This document shows, piece by piece, positions 1-5,028 of a stretch of 5,028 bases of DNA. Numbering within the stretch: position 1 is the stretch's first letter; every line of letters starts with the position of its first letter. The notes beneath the pieces are model-generated. The model ran no database searches. It worked only from the letters and a program-made list of their open reading frames with translations, and was not told where the DNA came from. The stretch covers positions 1-5,028 of the forward strand of contig JAUWZH010000209.1 in assembly GCA_030615435.1 (NCBI GenBank). The letters are read 5' to 3'. Both the position numbers and the translations under genes were made by a program. This DNA comes from Candidatus Brocadiaceae bacterium (lineage in GTDB: Bacteria > Planctomycetota > Brocadiia > SM23-32).

Positions 1-625
1 CCTCAATAAAGGGGGCATTCGACTCTATGGAATAGCCAATACCTGCCGCTGTTGCCGAGTCGGGGATGCCAATTACTAGGTCGGCCTCCACGGGATATTC
101 CTGGGCCAGCTTGGCGCCCATGGCTTGCCTTGCTGTATACAGGCGCCTGCCACTGATGATGCTATCGGGGCGGGCGAAGTAGATGTACTCGAATATGCAG
201 CGGGCGAGCCGGCTTGGGTTTGGGCTAGCAAAGTATCTGGAATTCGGCACGCTCTCGTCGAACTCGATGATCTCGCCCGGCTCCACATCCCTGAGAAATC
301 TTGCACCGAGAAGGTCAAAGGCGCATGTTTCGCTGGCGACCACGAATCCGCCGTCCAGTTCGCCCAGGGACAGAGGCCGGAACCCATAAGGATCGCGGGC
401 AGCCACCAGGCTGGCGGAATCCATCATCACCAGAGAGTAGGCGCCCCGCACCTGGCTGAGGACCTGCCCCAGGGGATCACTTGCTTTTCTGTGCTGCGGA
501 TCAGCCATAAGGTGGACGATGATCTCGCTGTCCGTGGAAGTCTGGAAGATTGATCCGTGCGACTGGTAGAGGCGACGAAGAGTACGAGCGTTGGTCAGAT
601 CCCCGTTGTGCGCAGGATGCACTGG
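1..625 (-). CDS. purF: Amidophosphoribosyltransferase (PurF), 5'-truncated and running off the left edge; probable gene fragment
   Basis: PurF makes 5-phosphoribosylamine from PRPP and glutamine, the first step of purine synthesis, in the cytosol. The frame is open for 208 codons. It begins with AHNGDLTNAR, the glutaminase oxyanion-hole region. It continues through IFQTSTDSEIIVHLM, the ARDPYGFRPLSLG segment, VVASETCAFDLLGA, DVEPGEIIEF, CIFEYIYFARPDS and the start of the phosphoribosyltransferase domain (EADLVIGIPDSATAAGIGY). The Cys before IFEYIYF matches an Fe-S ligand position of the B. subtilis-type enzyme. An in-frame TGA at 626-628 lies just before this segment. No frame upstream encodes the missing ~100 residues, which should include the nucleophile Cys, QHRGQE and RYSTTG motifs. 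Glutaminase activity is therefore impossible as it stands. A GTG at 620-622 could start a shortened product. The PRPP-binding loop would lie beyond the window. The family call is very secure. Whether this is a pseudogene or an assembly join is not settled. Confidence 0.9.
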
Positions 626-741
626 TCAGCCTTCCCGTCGCGGGCCGGAGCCATCGCGGGAGGGCGGGTGCTGGGGGATGCAAGGCGCGATATCGGCGCC
701 TGCGCGGCGTGCTCAGAAGGCACAAGCGGGGCTGTTGAGGA

Positions 742-771
742 GGGCGGAAACCGCCCGGCCAGGCAGGCCGG
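742..771. repeat. Two overlapping GC-rich hairpins between the regulator gene and purF
   Basis: Bases 742-756 form a perfect 6-bp stem (GGGCGG/CCGCCC) around an AAA loop. Bases 755-771 form another perfect 6-bp stem (CCGGCC/GGCCGG) around a 5-base loop. The two share bases 755-756, so both cannot form completely at once. They lie 80-110 bases after the stop codon of the sigma-54 activator, where a terminator would be expected. However, there is no T-run on either strand, so a canonical Rho-independent terminator is not supported. They may be an mRNA 3'-end structure, a REP-like unit, or chance in GC-rich DNA. The rest of the gap 629-851 holds nothing recognisable. Confidence 0.4.
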
Positions 772-851
772 CGTATGGCCCAGGCAGCTTAGTTTTTCCT
801 GTCAACGCGGATTGGGAGGCAACCTCGCCAACAGGCCGACCGGGCTCAGAG

Positions 852-3188
852 TCATCCGGAGTGGAGGCCGTGCTGCCTCATTTTCTTGCGCAGGGTGTTT
901 CGAGTCAGGCCCAATTCCTTAGCAGCACGGGTCCGCACGTAGTCATTACCTTCGAGCACCTGCATCAGCAGTGCCTTTTCAACGCGCGAGATGACTCGGT
1001 CGTAGAGGTCAGAACCCCCACCCCTGGACTCTCTGCGCAGCTTGGCCACAAGCGCAGAGATGACCTCGTCAGGCGGACCCAGCAACTCCTCGGCCTTTCC
1101 CCTTTTCCTCAGACTGCGGATGTTTATCGGCAGCAGGTTCATCGAGATGGTGTTGCTCGTGCTCAGTACAACTGCTCTTTCGATGCAGCTTTCCAGCTCG
1201 CGCACGTTCCCGGGCCAGGGATATTCAATGAGGGCATCCAGCACCTCGCGCGACATTTTGGTGACTTTCTTGTTGTATTCCTTGTTGTATTTCTCCAGGA
1301 AATGCTCCACCAGGAAATGGATGTCTTCGCGCCGGTCGCGTAGAGGGGGTATGAAAATGGGTATAACGTTGAGGCGGTAAAAAAGATCCGCCCTGAAAAT
1401 GCCTTTGGACATCCGCTCTTCCAGGTCCATATTCGTGGCGGCCACGACTCGCGCATCAGCCCGAATGGTCTGTGTCCCTCCAACGCGCTCGAATTCCTTC
1501 TCCTGGAGCACACGCAGGATCTTCACCTGGAGCCTCTCGCTCATGCTTCCGACTTCGTCGAGGAAGATCGTTCCCTTATGGGCGAGCTCAAACCTGCCCT
1601 TGCGATCTTCCACCGCGCCGGTGAACGCCCCACGAACGTGGCCGAACAGCTCGCTCTCCAGCAGACCCTCGGAAAGGGCCCCGCAATTCACCTTTATGAA
1701 TGGCCCCTTCGCCCGATCGCTGTTGTAATGCAGCACGCTGGCTATGAGCTCCTTGCCCGTACCAGTTTCGCCGCGTATCAGGACTGTCGCGTTACTCTTG
1801 GCCACGGTAGCGGCCGTAGCGACCACATCCTGCATGGCGCCGCTGACAGCCACTATGTTTCCGAACTTGTATTTGGACTTAAGATCCCTACGCAGACGGA
1901 GGTTCTCGGCGACCAGTTGTTCCCTCTGGACCATCACTATCCGGTTGATCTTGATGGCCTGCGAGATCAGGAAAGCGATTATCTGAAGCAGCCGTTGATC
2001 CTTGGCCAGGGTCTGTTCATCTACGAAGTCCCGGTCTATGCTTATGGCGCCGACCACTTCGTCGTCCACGCGCAGCGGAACGCAGACGAAAGAGACCTGC
2101 CCGCGCTCCTTCTCTTCTCCCCTGGCTCCTGTGCGGTCCAAGAAGAAAGGTTCCTTGCTGATATCGGCGATTGCCACGGGCTGGCCCGTCTGCACAACCC
2201 TTCCGGTAACGCCCTCGCCTATTTTGTATCTTCCGCGCTGTTTCTCTTCCTGGCTGAGGCCATGGGCCGCTGCAATCTTCAGATCATTTGTCGTCTTGTC
2301 CAGGAGCACCACCGTGCCCCGTTTCATCCTCAACTCTCTGGCCAGGATGTCCATGGTTCGCTCGAAGAGCTTCTCCAGTTCCAGCGCGCTCCCTATGGCC
2401 TCGCTTACGTCACTCAGGACGGCAACTTCCAGCTCCTCCCGGCGTTCGGGCGCAAACTCAACGGTATCGTCCCTGACTGTGAAGTGTTGCGGTATGCCGA
2501 CCTGCGGCGAACGCCGGCCCTCTGCCTTGCGCAAAAGCACTGTCGGCCGACCATCCGGAACGGACAGCTCCAACACAACCTGAGTAATGTGACGCAGATT
2601 GGCCAGGAATTGCTCTGAGTGTGCCTGCTTCTCCAGTATCCAGTAGGCAACCGTATTGAGGTCGTAGAGCCTCGGGCACACGTAGGTAAAGAAGTTAAGC
2701 ACCTTTCGTTCGTCGTGCCATAGCTCAAGCATTCCCGTGATGCTATCAAACACGTAGAGGGCATTCCGGCCAACGTGTGATTCGAGATCCTCGAGGGCCT
2801 TTCTTACCTTATCAGGATCCCCGGCTTCCGAAACGCGAATTGCCTTCAGACCAGTTTGTTCGATTTGTGCCCTGCTGTAGAAACCCGAGAATACCTCGTT
2901 CCCATTGCCCTTCCCGGATGTAAAGCAGTCCACCAGAACAAAAGCGCTGGCCGGAATATCCTCCAGGTGCTTCCTTAGAATGGCTTGGGGTGAGCGGTTG
3001 AGACTCACGAAGACGAGGTGGCGGCCTGTCAGTCTTGTGGTTCTCAGGAAGCTCCGGATAAAGACGTCTGCCGGGGCGCCCGAGTCCACCTCCCATACCA
3101 CGTTGTCGCCCCCACGAAGACCACCCGTTAGCCTATCAAGGCCCTCCACGCCTGTGCTCAATAAATTGTCACTCATCTCCCCACGCAT
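852..3188 (-). CDS. Sigma-54-dependent transcriptional activator with KaiC-like, GAF, AAA+ and Fis-HTH domains
   Basis: This 778-residue cytosolic activator should use ATP to remodel closed RNA polymerase-sigma-54 complexes at enhancer-controlled promoters. Residues 10-245 resemble a KaiC/RecA-superfamily domain: STGVEGLDRLTGG, VFVSLNRSP, a Walker-B-like ALYVFDSITGML (143-154) and a late VLLRKAEGR. Its P-loop position (32-42) reads WEVDSGAPADV without GKT/S, so nucleotide binding there is doubtful. Residues 255-415 are a NifA-type GAF domain. A helix at about 415-440 links to the AAA+ domain (about 443-670), with Walker A GETGTGKE (473-480), GAFTGA (520-525), Walker B TIFLDE (540-545), sensor I AATNMDL, arginine-finger region FRADLFYRLN (598-607) and sensor II PWPGNVREL (657-665). 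The Fis-type HTH occupies about 738-776. All motifs of a working sigma-54 activator are intact. Start: ATG 3186-3188 is the longest; ATG 3174-3176 (Met5) is equally possible because neither has well-spaced Shine-Dalgarno pairing. No receiver domain is present. The NifA-like similarity does not establish control of nitrogen fixation. Confidence 0.93.
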   Translation of the reverse strand: MRGEMSDNLLSTGVEGLDRLTGGLRGGDNVVWEVDSGAPADVFIRSFLRTTRLTGRHLVFVSLNRSPQAILRKHLEDIPASAFVLVDCFTSGKGNGNEVFSGFYSRAQIEQTGLKAIRVSEAGDPDKVRKALEDLESHVGRNALYVFDSITGMLELWHDERKVLNFFTYVCPRLYDLNTVAYWILEKQAHSEQFLANLRHITQVVLELSVPDGRPTVLLRKAEGRRSPQVGIPQHFTVRDDTVEFAPERREELEVAVLSDVSEAIGSALELEKLFERTMDILARELRMKRGTVVLLDKTTNDLKIAAAHGLSQEEKQRGRYKIGEGVTGRVVQTGQPVAIADISKEPFFLDRTGARGEEKERGQVSFVCVPLRVDDEVVGAISIDRDFVDEQTLAKDQRLLQIIAFLISQAIKINRIVMVQREQLVAENLRLRRDLKSKYKFGNIVAVSGAMQDVVATAATVAKSNATVLIRGETGTGKELIASVLHYNSDRAKGPFIKVNCGALSEGLLESELFGHVRGAFTGAVEDRKGRFELAHKGTIFLDEVGSMSERLQVKILRVLQEKEFERVGGTQTIRADARVVAATNMDLEERMSKGIFRADLFYRLNVIPIFIPPLRDRREDIHFLVEHFLEKYNKEYNKKVTKMSREVLDALIEYPWPGNVRELESCIERAVVLSTSNTISMNLLPINIRSLRKRGKAEELLGPPDEVISALVAKLRRESRGGGSDLYDRVISRVEKALLMQVLEGNDYVRTRAAKELGLTRNTLRKKMRQHGLHSG

Positions 3189-3229
3189 CCAAATAATGAA
3201 CCAATGCCGATCCGCCCGGCCTGGCCTCT

Positions 3230-3258
3230 ATTCTATGCTGCCGCGCTATCGATCACAA
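3230..3258 (-). promoter_or_regulatory. Candidate sigma-70-type promoter for the sigma-54 activator gene
   Basis: On the minus strand TTGTGA (bases 3258-3253, 4 of 6 to TTGACA) and TAGAAT (3235-3230, 5 of 6 to TATAAT) are separated by exactly 17 bases. Transcription would begin near 3223, leaving a leader of roughly 35 nt before ATG 3188. Position, spacing and direction all suit the downstream gene. No -24/-12 sigma-54 element was seen upstream, so the activator is probably made from a housekeeping-type promoter rather than by autoactivation. The call is from pattern alone. Confidence 0.45.
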
Positions 3259-3790
3259 GATAGACGCGTGTGCTTCCGGGAGGACTTCCGCTTAGGAAGG
3301 TCGTGGTACCGTTGGGCGTTTGCCGGGGCGTATCAGCGGTTTAGCAGCTTGGTGCGGGCCAGGCAGTCGACTCTTTCCCCATGTTGGAGACCGGATACAG
3401 GCTCTGTATCCTCGGGAGCGGGCGGGGCAGGCTTTGCGCAGGGGATGGGCTTCAGACGCCCAGGAAGCGGCCAAAACGACGGATGGCACCGGGGGGCAAG
3501 TGTGACCCATGCCACCGGCTGGGTGCTGAGGGCGATGGGGCTCGTACCCAGGGCCTGCGGATCACTTGTCCGTTATTGGCACCTCGAATCCGCCAAGCAC
3601 CGGCCCTGCCGAGCCGCCTGCGTGAGGACATAGGAGGTTCGGGATCGATACCTTGCAAGCTGGATCAAGCTGCGAAGGCAAGAGCTCATTCGGGTCAATT
3701 GACACCACCCTTGTCGTTGCGCGTCCAAGTGGAGACCCCGACAAGATGCAGTGGTGCGCGTCGTAACTGTTTTCACGATGAGAAGTTACG
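3259..3790. other. Gene-poor stretch with no credible coding region
   Basis: About 530 bases upstream of the activator promoter. Several open frames of 60-240 codons cross it on both strands, but none shows a family motif, a good start site, or protein-like composition. The frames are rich in Arg, Pro, Gly and Ser, as expected of random GC-rich DNA. A small perfect hairpin (CTTCC/GGAAG, 5-base loop) occurs at about 3287-3301. A minus-strand frame ending near 3562 contains a less random-looking stretch (VSIDPNELLPSQLDPACK), but its 5' part reads through the tRNA remnant at 3791-3871, so I do not call it a gene. Confidence 0.5.
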
Positions 3791-3871
3791 TGGCGCGCCG
3801 GGAGAGACTCGAACCCCCGGCCGTCGGACCAGAAATCCCATTTTTTCTCGCAATGGAGGACACCGGTGCGC
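3791..3871 (-). pseudogene. tRNA-Arg(UCU)-like remnant with intact 3' half and degenerate 5' half
   Basis: Reading the minus strand, bases 3838 to 3791 look like the 3' half of a tRNA. There is an anticodon-loop-like TTTCTGG flanked by GGA/TCC, then a T-arm GGGGG-TTCGAGT-CTCTC (five pairs, two of them G-T), an acceptor 3' strand CCGGCGC, discriminator G and an encoded CCA at 3793-3791. The matching acceptor 5' strand should be GCGCCGG. At 3871-3863 the sequence is GCGCACCGG, which is that strand plus two extra bases. Between them the D-arm is not recognisable: the loop has no GG and the stem has only three possible pairs. Position 37 is G where t6A37 would be expected for a UCU anticodon, and one anticodon-stem pair is G-G. 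Total length is 81, near a normal tRNA. Either the gene has decayed, or only a 3' half remains, as at an integrase attachment site. A functional tRNA is unlikely. Confidence 0.6.
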
Positions 3872-3981
3872 CGCAAGAGTCAAGAAGGATCAACATAACT
3901 CATTTCGTACCAAGCAATTACGTGACAGAAAGCAGAGGAACATGATTCTGGTCGACTTCGGGTGATTTGCACTGAAAACAA

Positions 3982-4015
3982 TGGCGGAGAGGGAGGGACT
4001 CTCCCCCAGCGTTTT
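3982..4015 (-). pseudogene. Possible tRNA-Ser 3'-end remnant
   Basis: On the minus strand the segment ends ...GAGTCCCTCCCTCTCCGCCA, which matches the usual T-arm plus acceptor 3' end of bacterial tRNA-Ser with encoded CCA at 3984-3982. Immediately 5' the T-loop is short: GGGGG is followed by AGAGT instead of TTCGAGT, a loss of about two bases. No GGAGAGG acceptor 5' strand occurs within the following 90 bases, and no serine anticodon arm is evident. The same bases also form a hairpin (GGAGAG/CTCTCC, 7-base loop) without a proper T-run, which is a competing explanation. As a tRNA fragment it would be non-functional. Confidence 0.4.
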
Positions 4016-4086
4016 CATAACCTTTTGCTAACTAAGGAGATATGATTCAAGCCTTTTTGCCGCCAAGAGTTGCGTTTCACTCATTG

Positions 4087-4725
4087 TCATTCCACATCAC
4101 TGGATATCACCCACGATAATCGAGAATCGCGGCTGTTTTTGCACAGACTTTTCACAAATCGCCTTCGCAGCACCGGATCGAGCGCTCTTCCGGGACACCG
4201 CCATACGGGTTTCAATTGAGGCCAGCCCAGAAACTCGCCGGCGAGCGTGATCCTCCGACGCACGCTCATCATCGGGGCGCCCTTGCCGAAGTCGAGTTGG
4301 GCCTCTGCACCGGGCTCGCACTCCATCCGGCGGAAGGGAAGCGGTGAGCGCCCCCGCAGCAGCCGCATGAAGCGCTTCACGGACTGGTAGTTGCCAGGGA
4401 AATCGTGCTCCTGCTCCAGGTCCTGGTAGATCCGCTGGGCGGACAGGCCCGACTCCAGCTTCTCGACGATCAGGTCCCGGAACAGCTCGCACTTGCTCTT
4501 GGGCCCCGAAGTCCCCATGGTCGGGTTGGCCGGTTTTGCGCTCTCAGCCCCCTCATCCCCGGCGGTCACATTGGCCGGTTTTGCCCCGGCCAGGGCTACC
4601 TTCACATACTTGGAGACCGTGTCCCGGTGGACACCAAGCTCCCCGGCGATCCTGCGGAAGGACCACCTGCGCCTCCATAACACCGCGATTGCCTGCTGCA
4701 CAGCCATCTTGAGCACGTTCGCCAT
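4087..4725 (-). CDS. istA: IS21-family transposase IstA, N-terminal third only, fused to unrelated C-terminal sequence
   Basis: IstA is the DDE recombinase that cuts and joins IS21-family element ends, acting with the ATPase IstB. Residues 10-42 contain a helix-turn-helix (FRRIAGELGVHRDTVSKYVK) for binding the element ends. Residues 75-135 match the family's helical region (FRDLIVEKLESGLSAQRIYQDL, YQSVKRFMRLLR). Then RRMECEPGAEAQLDFGKGAP leads into the catalytic domain, with Asp145 as the first DDE residue. Similarity stops near residue 152 (base 4270). The remaining ~60 residues look like read-through of unrelated DNA. At 212 residues against roughly 400-550 in the family, the second Asp and the Glu are missing and no istB follows, so the protein is inactive as a transposase. 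The start is well supported by a strong ribosome binding site six bases upstream. Residues 48-67 hold two AKPAN motifs 15 residues apart, encoded by terminal-repeat-like DNA. Confidence 0.88.
   Translation of the reverse strand: MANVLKMAVQQAIAVLWRRRWSFRRIAGELGVHRDTVSKYVKVALAGAKPANVTAGDEGAESAKPANPTMGTSGPKSKCELFRDLIVEKLESGLSAQRIYQDLEQEHDFPGNYQSVKRFMRLLRGRSPLPFRRMECEPGAEAQLDFGKGAPMMSVRRRITLAGEFLGWPQLKPVWRCPGRALDPVLRRRFVKSLCKNSRDSRLSWVISSDVE
4526..4537 (-). repeat. IS21 terminal-type repeat copy 4, inside istA
   Basis: Minus-strand AAAACCGGCCAA, identical to the copy at 4571-4582 and 45 bases (15 codons) from it. It encodes KPAN residues 64-67 of the truncated IstA, in the inter-domain linker after the helix-turn-helix. 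Confidence 0.6.
4571..4582 (-). repeat. IS21 terminal-type repeat copy 3, inside istA
   Basis: Minus-strand AAAACCGGCCAA, sharing the 11-base core AAAACCGGCCA with the non-coding copy at 4777-4790. It encodes KPAN residues 49-52 of IstA. It has the same orientation as the other three copies. Confidence 0.6.
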
Positions 4726-4731
4726 CTATCG

Positions 4732-4739
4732 CCTCCTTT
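4732..4739 (-). promoter_or_regulatory. Strong ribosome binding site of istA
   Basis: Minus-strand AAAGGAGG, a near-complete anti-16S match, lies six bases before the ATG at 4723-4725. It fixes the istA start. Confidence 0.85.
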
Positions 4740-4776
4740 CCGAGGCAACATTAGATAGCACGCCGCTCCTCCCTCA

Positions 4777-4790
4777 AGATGGCCGGTTTT
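4777..4790 (-). repeat. IS21 terminal repeat copy 2, non-coding
   Basis: Minus-strand AAAACCGGCCATCT, 25 bases inward of copy 1 and upstream of istA. It is a probable IstA binding site by analogy with the repeated end motifs of IS21-family elements. Confidence 0.6.
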
Positions 4791-4801
4791 CACCCGACCC
4801 G

Positions 4802-4830
4802 TAGTGGCCTATTTTGAGCGACCCCTGACA
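4802..4830 (-). repeat. IS21-type element tip and terminal repeat copy 1
   Basis: The tip TGTCAGGGGTCGCTC (4830-4816) is followed directly by AAAATAGGCCACTA (4815-4802), a variant of the AAAACCGGCCA repeat. A TGT tip with several internal repeats of this type is characteristic of IS21-family ends. The DNA beyond 4830 is outside the element. Confidence 0.65.
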
Positions 4831-4903
4831 CAAAGCACAAGGGGTTGCCTTACAATACCTTGGGCTTCTTGATTGATGCACCGGAAACAGCCATGCCGCT
4901 CAG

Positions 4904-5026
4904 TTACTGGAAAACGGTTCGTCCCACGGCCGCGAAAAAGCGACCAAACAGCCGTAGATGCAACCACTTGACCGAATTCCGTTTACAATCTTGAAAAATC
5001 CGGGCCAGTTTGAGTTGGTGGCTCCT
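4904..5026 (-). other. Short open frame entering from the right edge, not identified
   Basis: One minus-strand frame is open from the window edge to a TAA at 4904-4906, giving about 40 residues ending LRLFGRFFAAVGRTVFQ. It is basic and shows no motif I recognise. It could be the C-terminal end of a gene lying to the right, or chance. The flank 4831-4903 between this stop and the IS tip holds nothing I can identify. Confidence 0.2.
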
Positions 5027-5028
5027 TC

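Larger units (their letters stand above)
4270..4830 (-). mobile_element. Truncated IS21-family insertion sequence, one end retained
   Basis: The element begins on the minus strand at 4830 with TGTCAGGGGTCGCTC, the TGT tip expected of the IS21 family. Internal repeats of the form AAAAxxGGCCA follow, then the istA start. Recognisable istA sequence ends near 4270. The rest of istA, istB and the other end of the element are not in the window, and no inverted copy of the tip is found to the left. Without the second end, no target-site duplication can be identified. The outer boundary at 4830/4831 is well placed by the tip; the inner boundary at about 4270 is where family similarity stops and is approximate. 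Confidence 0.75.

Noticed and set aside
125..553. A 142-codon plus-strand open frame
   Set aside because: It is the shadow of purF, whose conserved blocks are clear on the minus strand.
591..1343. A 250-codon plus-strand open frame
   Set aside because: It overlaps the antisense of the activator 3' end and of purF, and has no recognisable domain or ribosome binding site.
1578..2618. A 346-codon open frame on the plus strand
   Set aside because: It lies wholly antisense to the sigma-54 activator, whose motifs are unambiguous in the other strand. It shows no family motif and reflects GC-rich codon structure.
3577..3592. TGGCAC that could be a sigma-54 -24 element
   Set aside because: The bases at the correct spacing do not give a TTGC-like -12 box, and no gene follows on that strand.
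2905..3633. A 242-codon plus-strand open frame
   Set aside because: Its first part is antisense to the activator and the remainder is rich in Arg, Gly, Ser and Pro without motifs. No convincing start signal.
3562..3876. A 104-codon minus-strand open frame
   Set aside because: Its N-terminal part (DGRGFESLPAR) is a translation of the tRNA T-arm, a typical false frame. The C-terminal part looked mildly protein-like but matched nothing I know.
4036..4118. AAGGAG followed by ATG on the plus strand, opening a 25-codon frame
   Set aside because: Only about two bases separate the Shine-Dalgarno-like sequence from the ATG, and the short product has no recognisable feature.
4209..4216. GTTTCAAT motif, like the end of many CRISPR repeats
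   Set aside because: It occurs once, with no second copy at 60-75 base spacing, so there is no array.

Overview
The window (about 57-60% GC by eye) reads as bacterial chromosome. The evidence is a sigma-54 enhancer-binding activator with an intact GAFTGA loop, a PurF fragment, a truncated IS21-type transposase gene, and tRNA-like 3' ends that carry an encoded CCA. All recognisable genes lie on the minus strand. The phylum cannot be fixed from this. A PurF with a Cys where the B. subtilis enzyme has an Fe-S ligand, next to a NifA-like regulator, suggests an environmental, possibly anaerobic, lineage; that is inference.

Layout by coordinate. At 1-625 is the middle of purF, running off the left edge, with the first ~100 codons missing. 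At 629-851 is a short non-coding gap with two overlapping GC-rich hairpins. At 852-3188 is the only clearly complete gene, a 778-residue regulator. It combines a KaiC/RecA-like N-terminal domain that has lost its P-loop, a GAF domain, a sigma-54 AAA+ domain and a Fis-type helix-turn-helix. A plausible sigma-70-type promoter lies 35-40 bases upstream of its start. From about 3260 to 4270 no gene is credible, but two tRNA 3' ends occur (Arg-UCU-like at 3791-3871, Ser-like at 3982-4015), both joined to 5' halves that do not fit a tRNA. At 4270-4830 is one end of an IS21-family element, with terminal repeats, a strong ribosome binding site and the first third of istA. The rest of that element is absent. 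The last 200 bases hold only a short open frame at the edge and one sequence resembling an IS21-type end.

Interpretation. The intact regulator sits between broken or truncated sequences: a decapitated purF on one side, and tRNA remnants plus a cut IS on the other. This fits a rearranged, accessory-type locus, although assembly error cannot be excluded. The regulator probably couples a non-ATP-binding KaiC-like sensory module and a GAF ligand signal to sigma-54 promoter opening. No target promoter is visible here, so the regulon is unknown. The most interesting items are the domain architecture of this regulator, the tRNA-remnant scars, and the placement of IS21 terminal-type repeats inside the transposase coding sequence.
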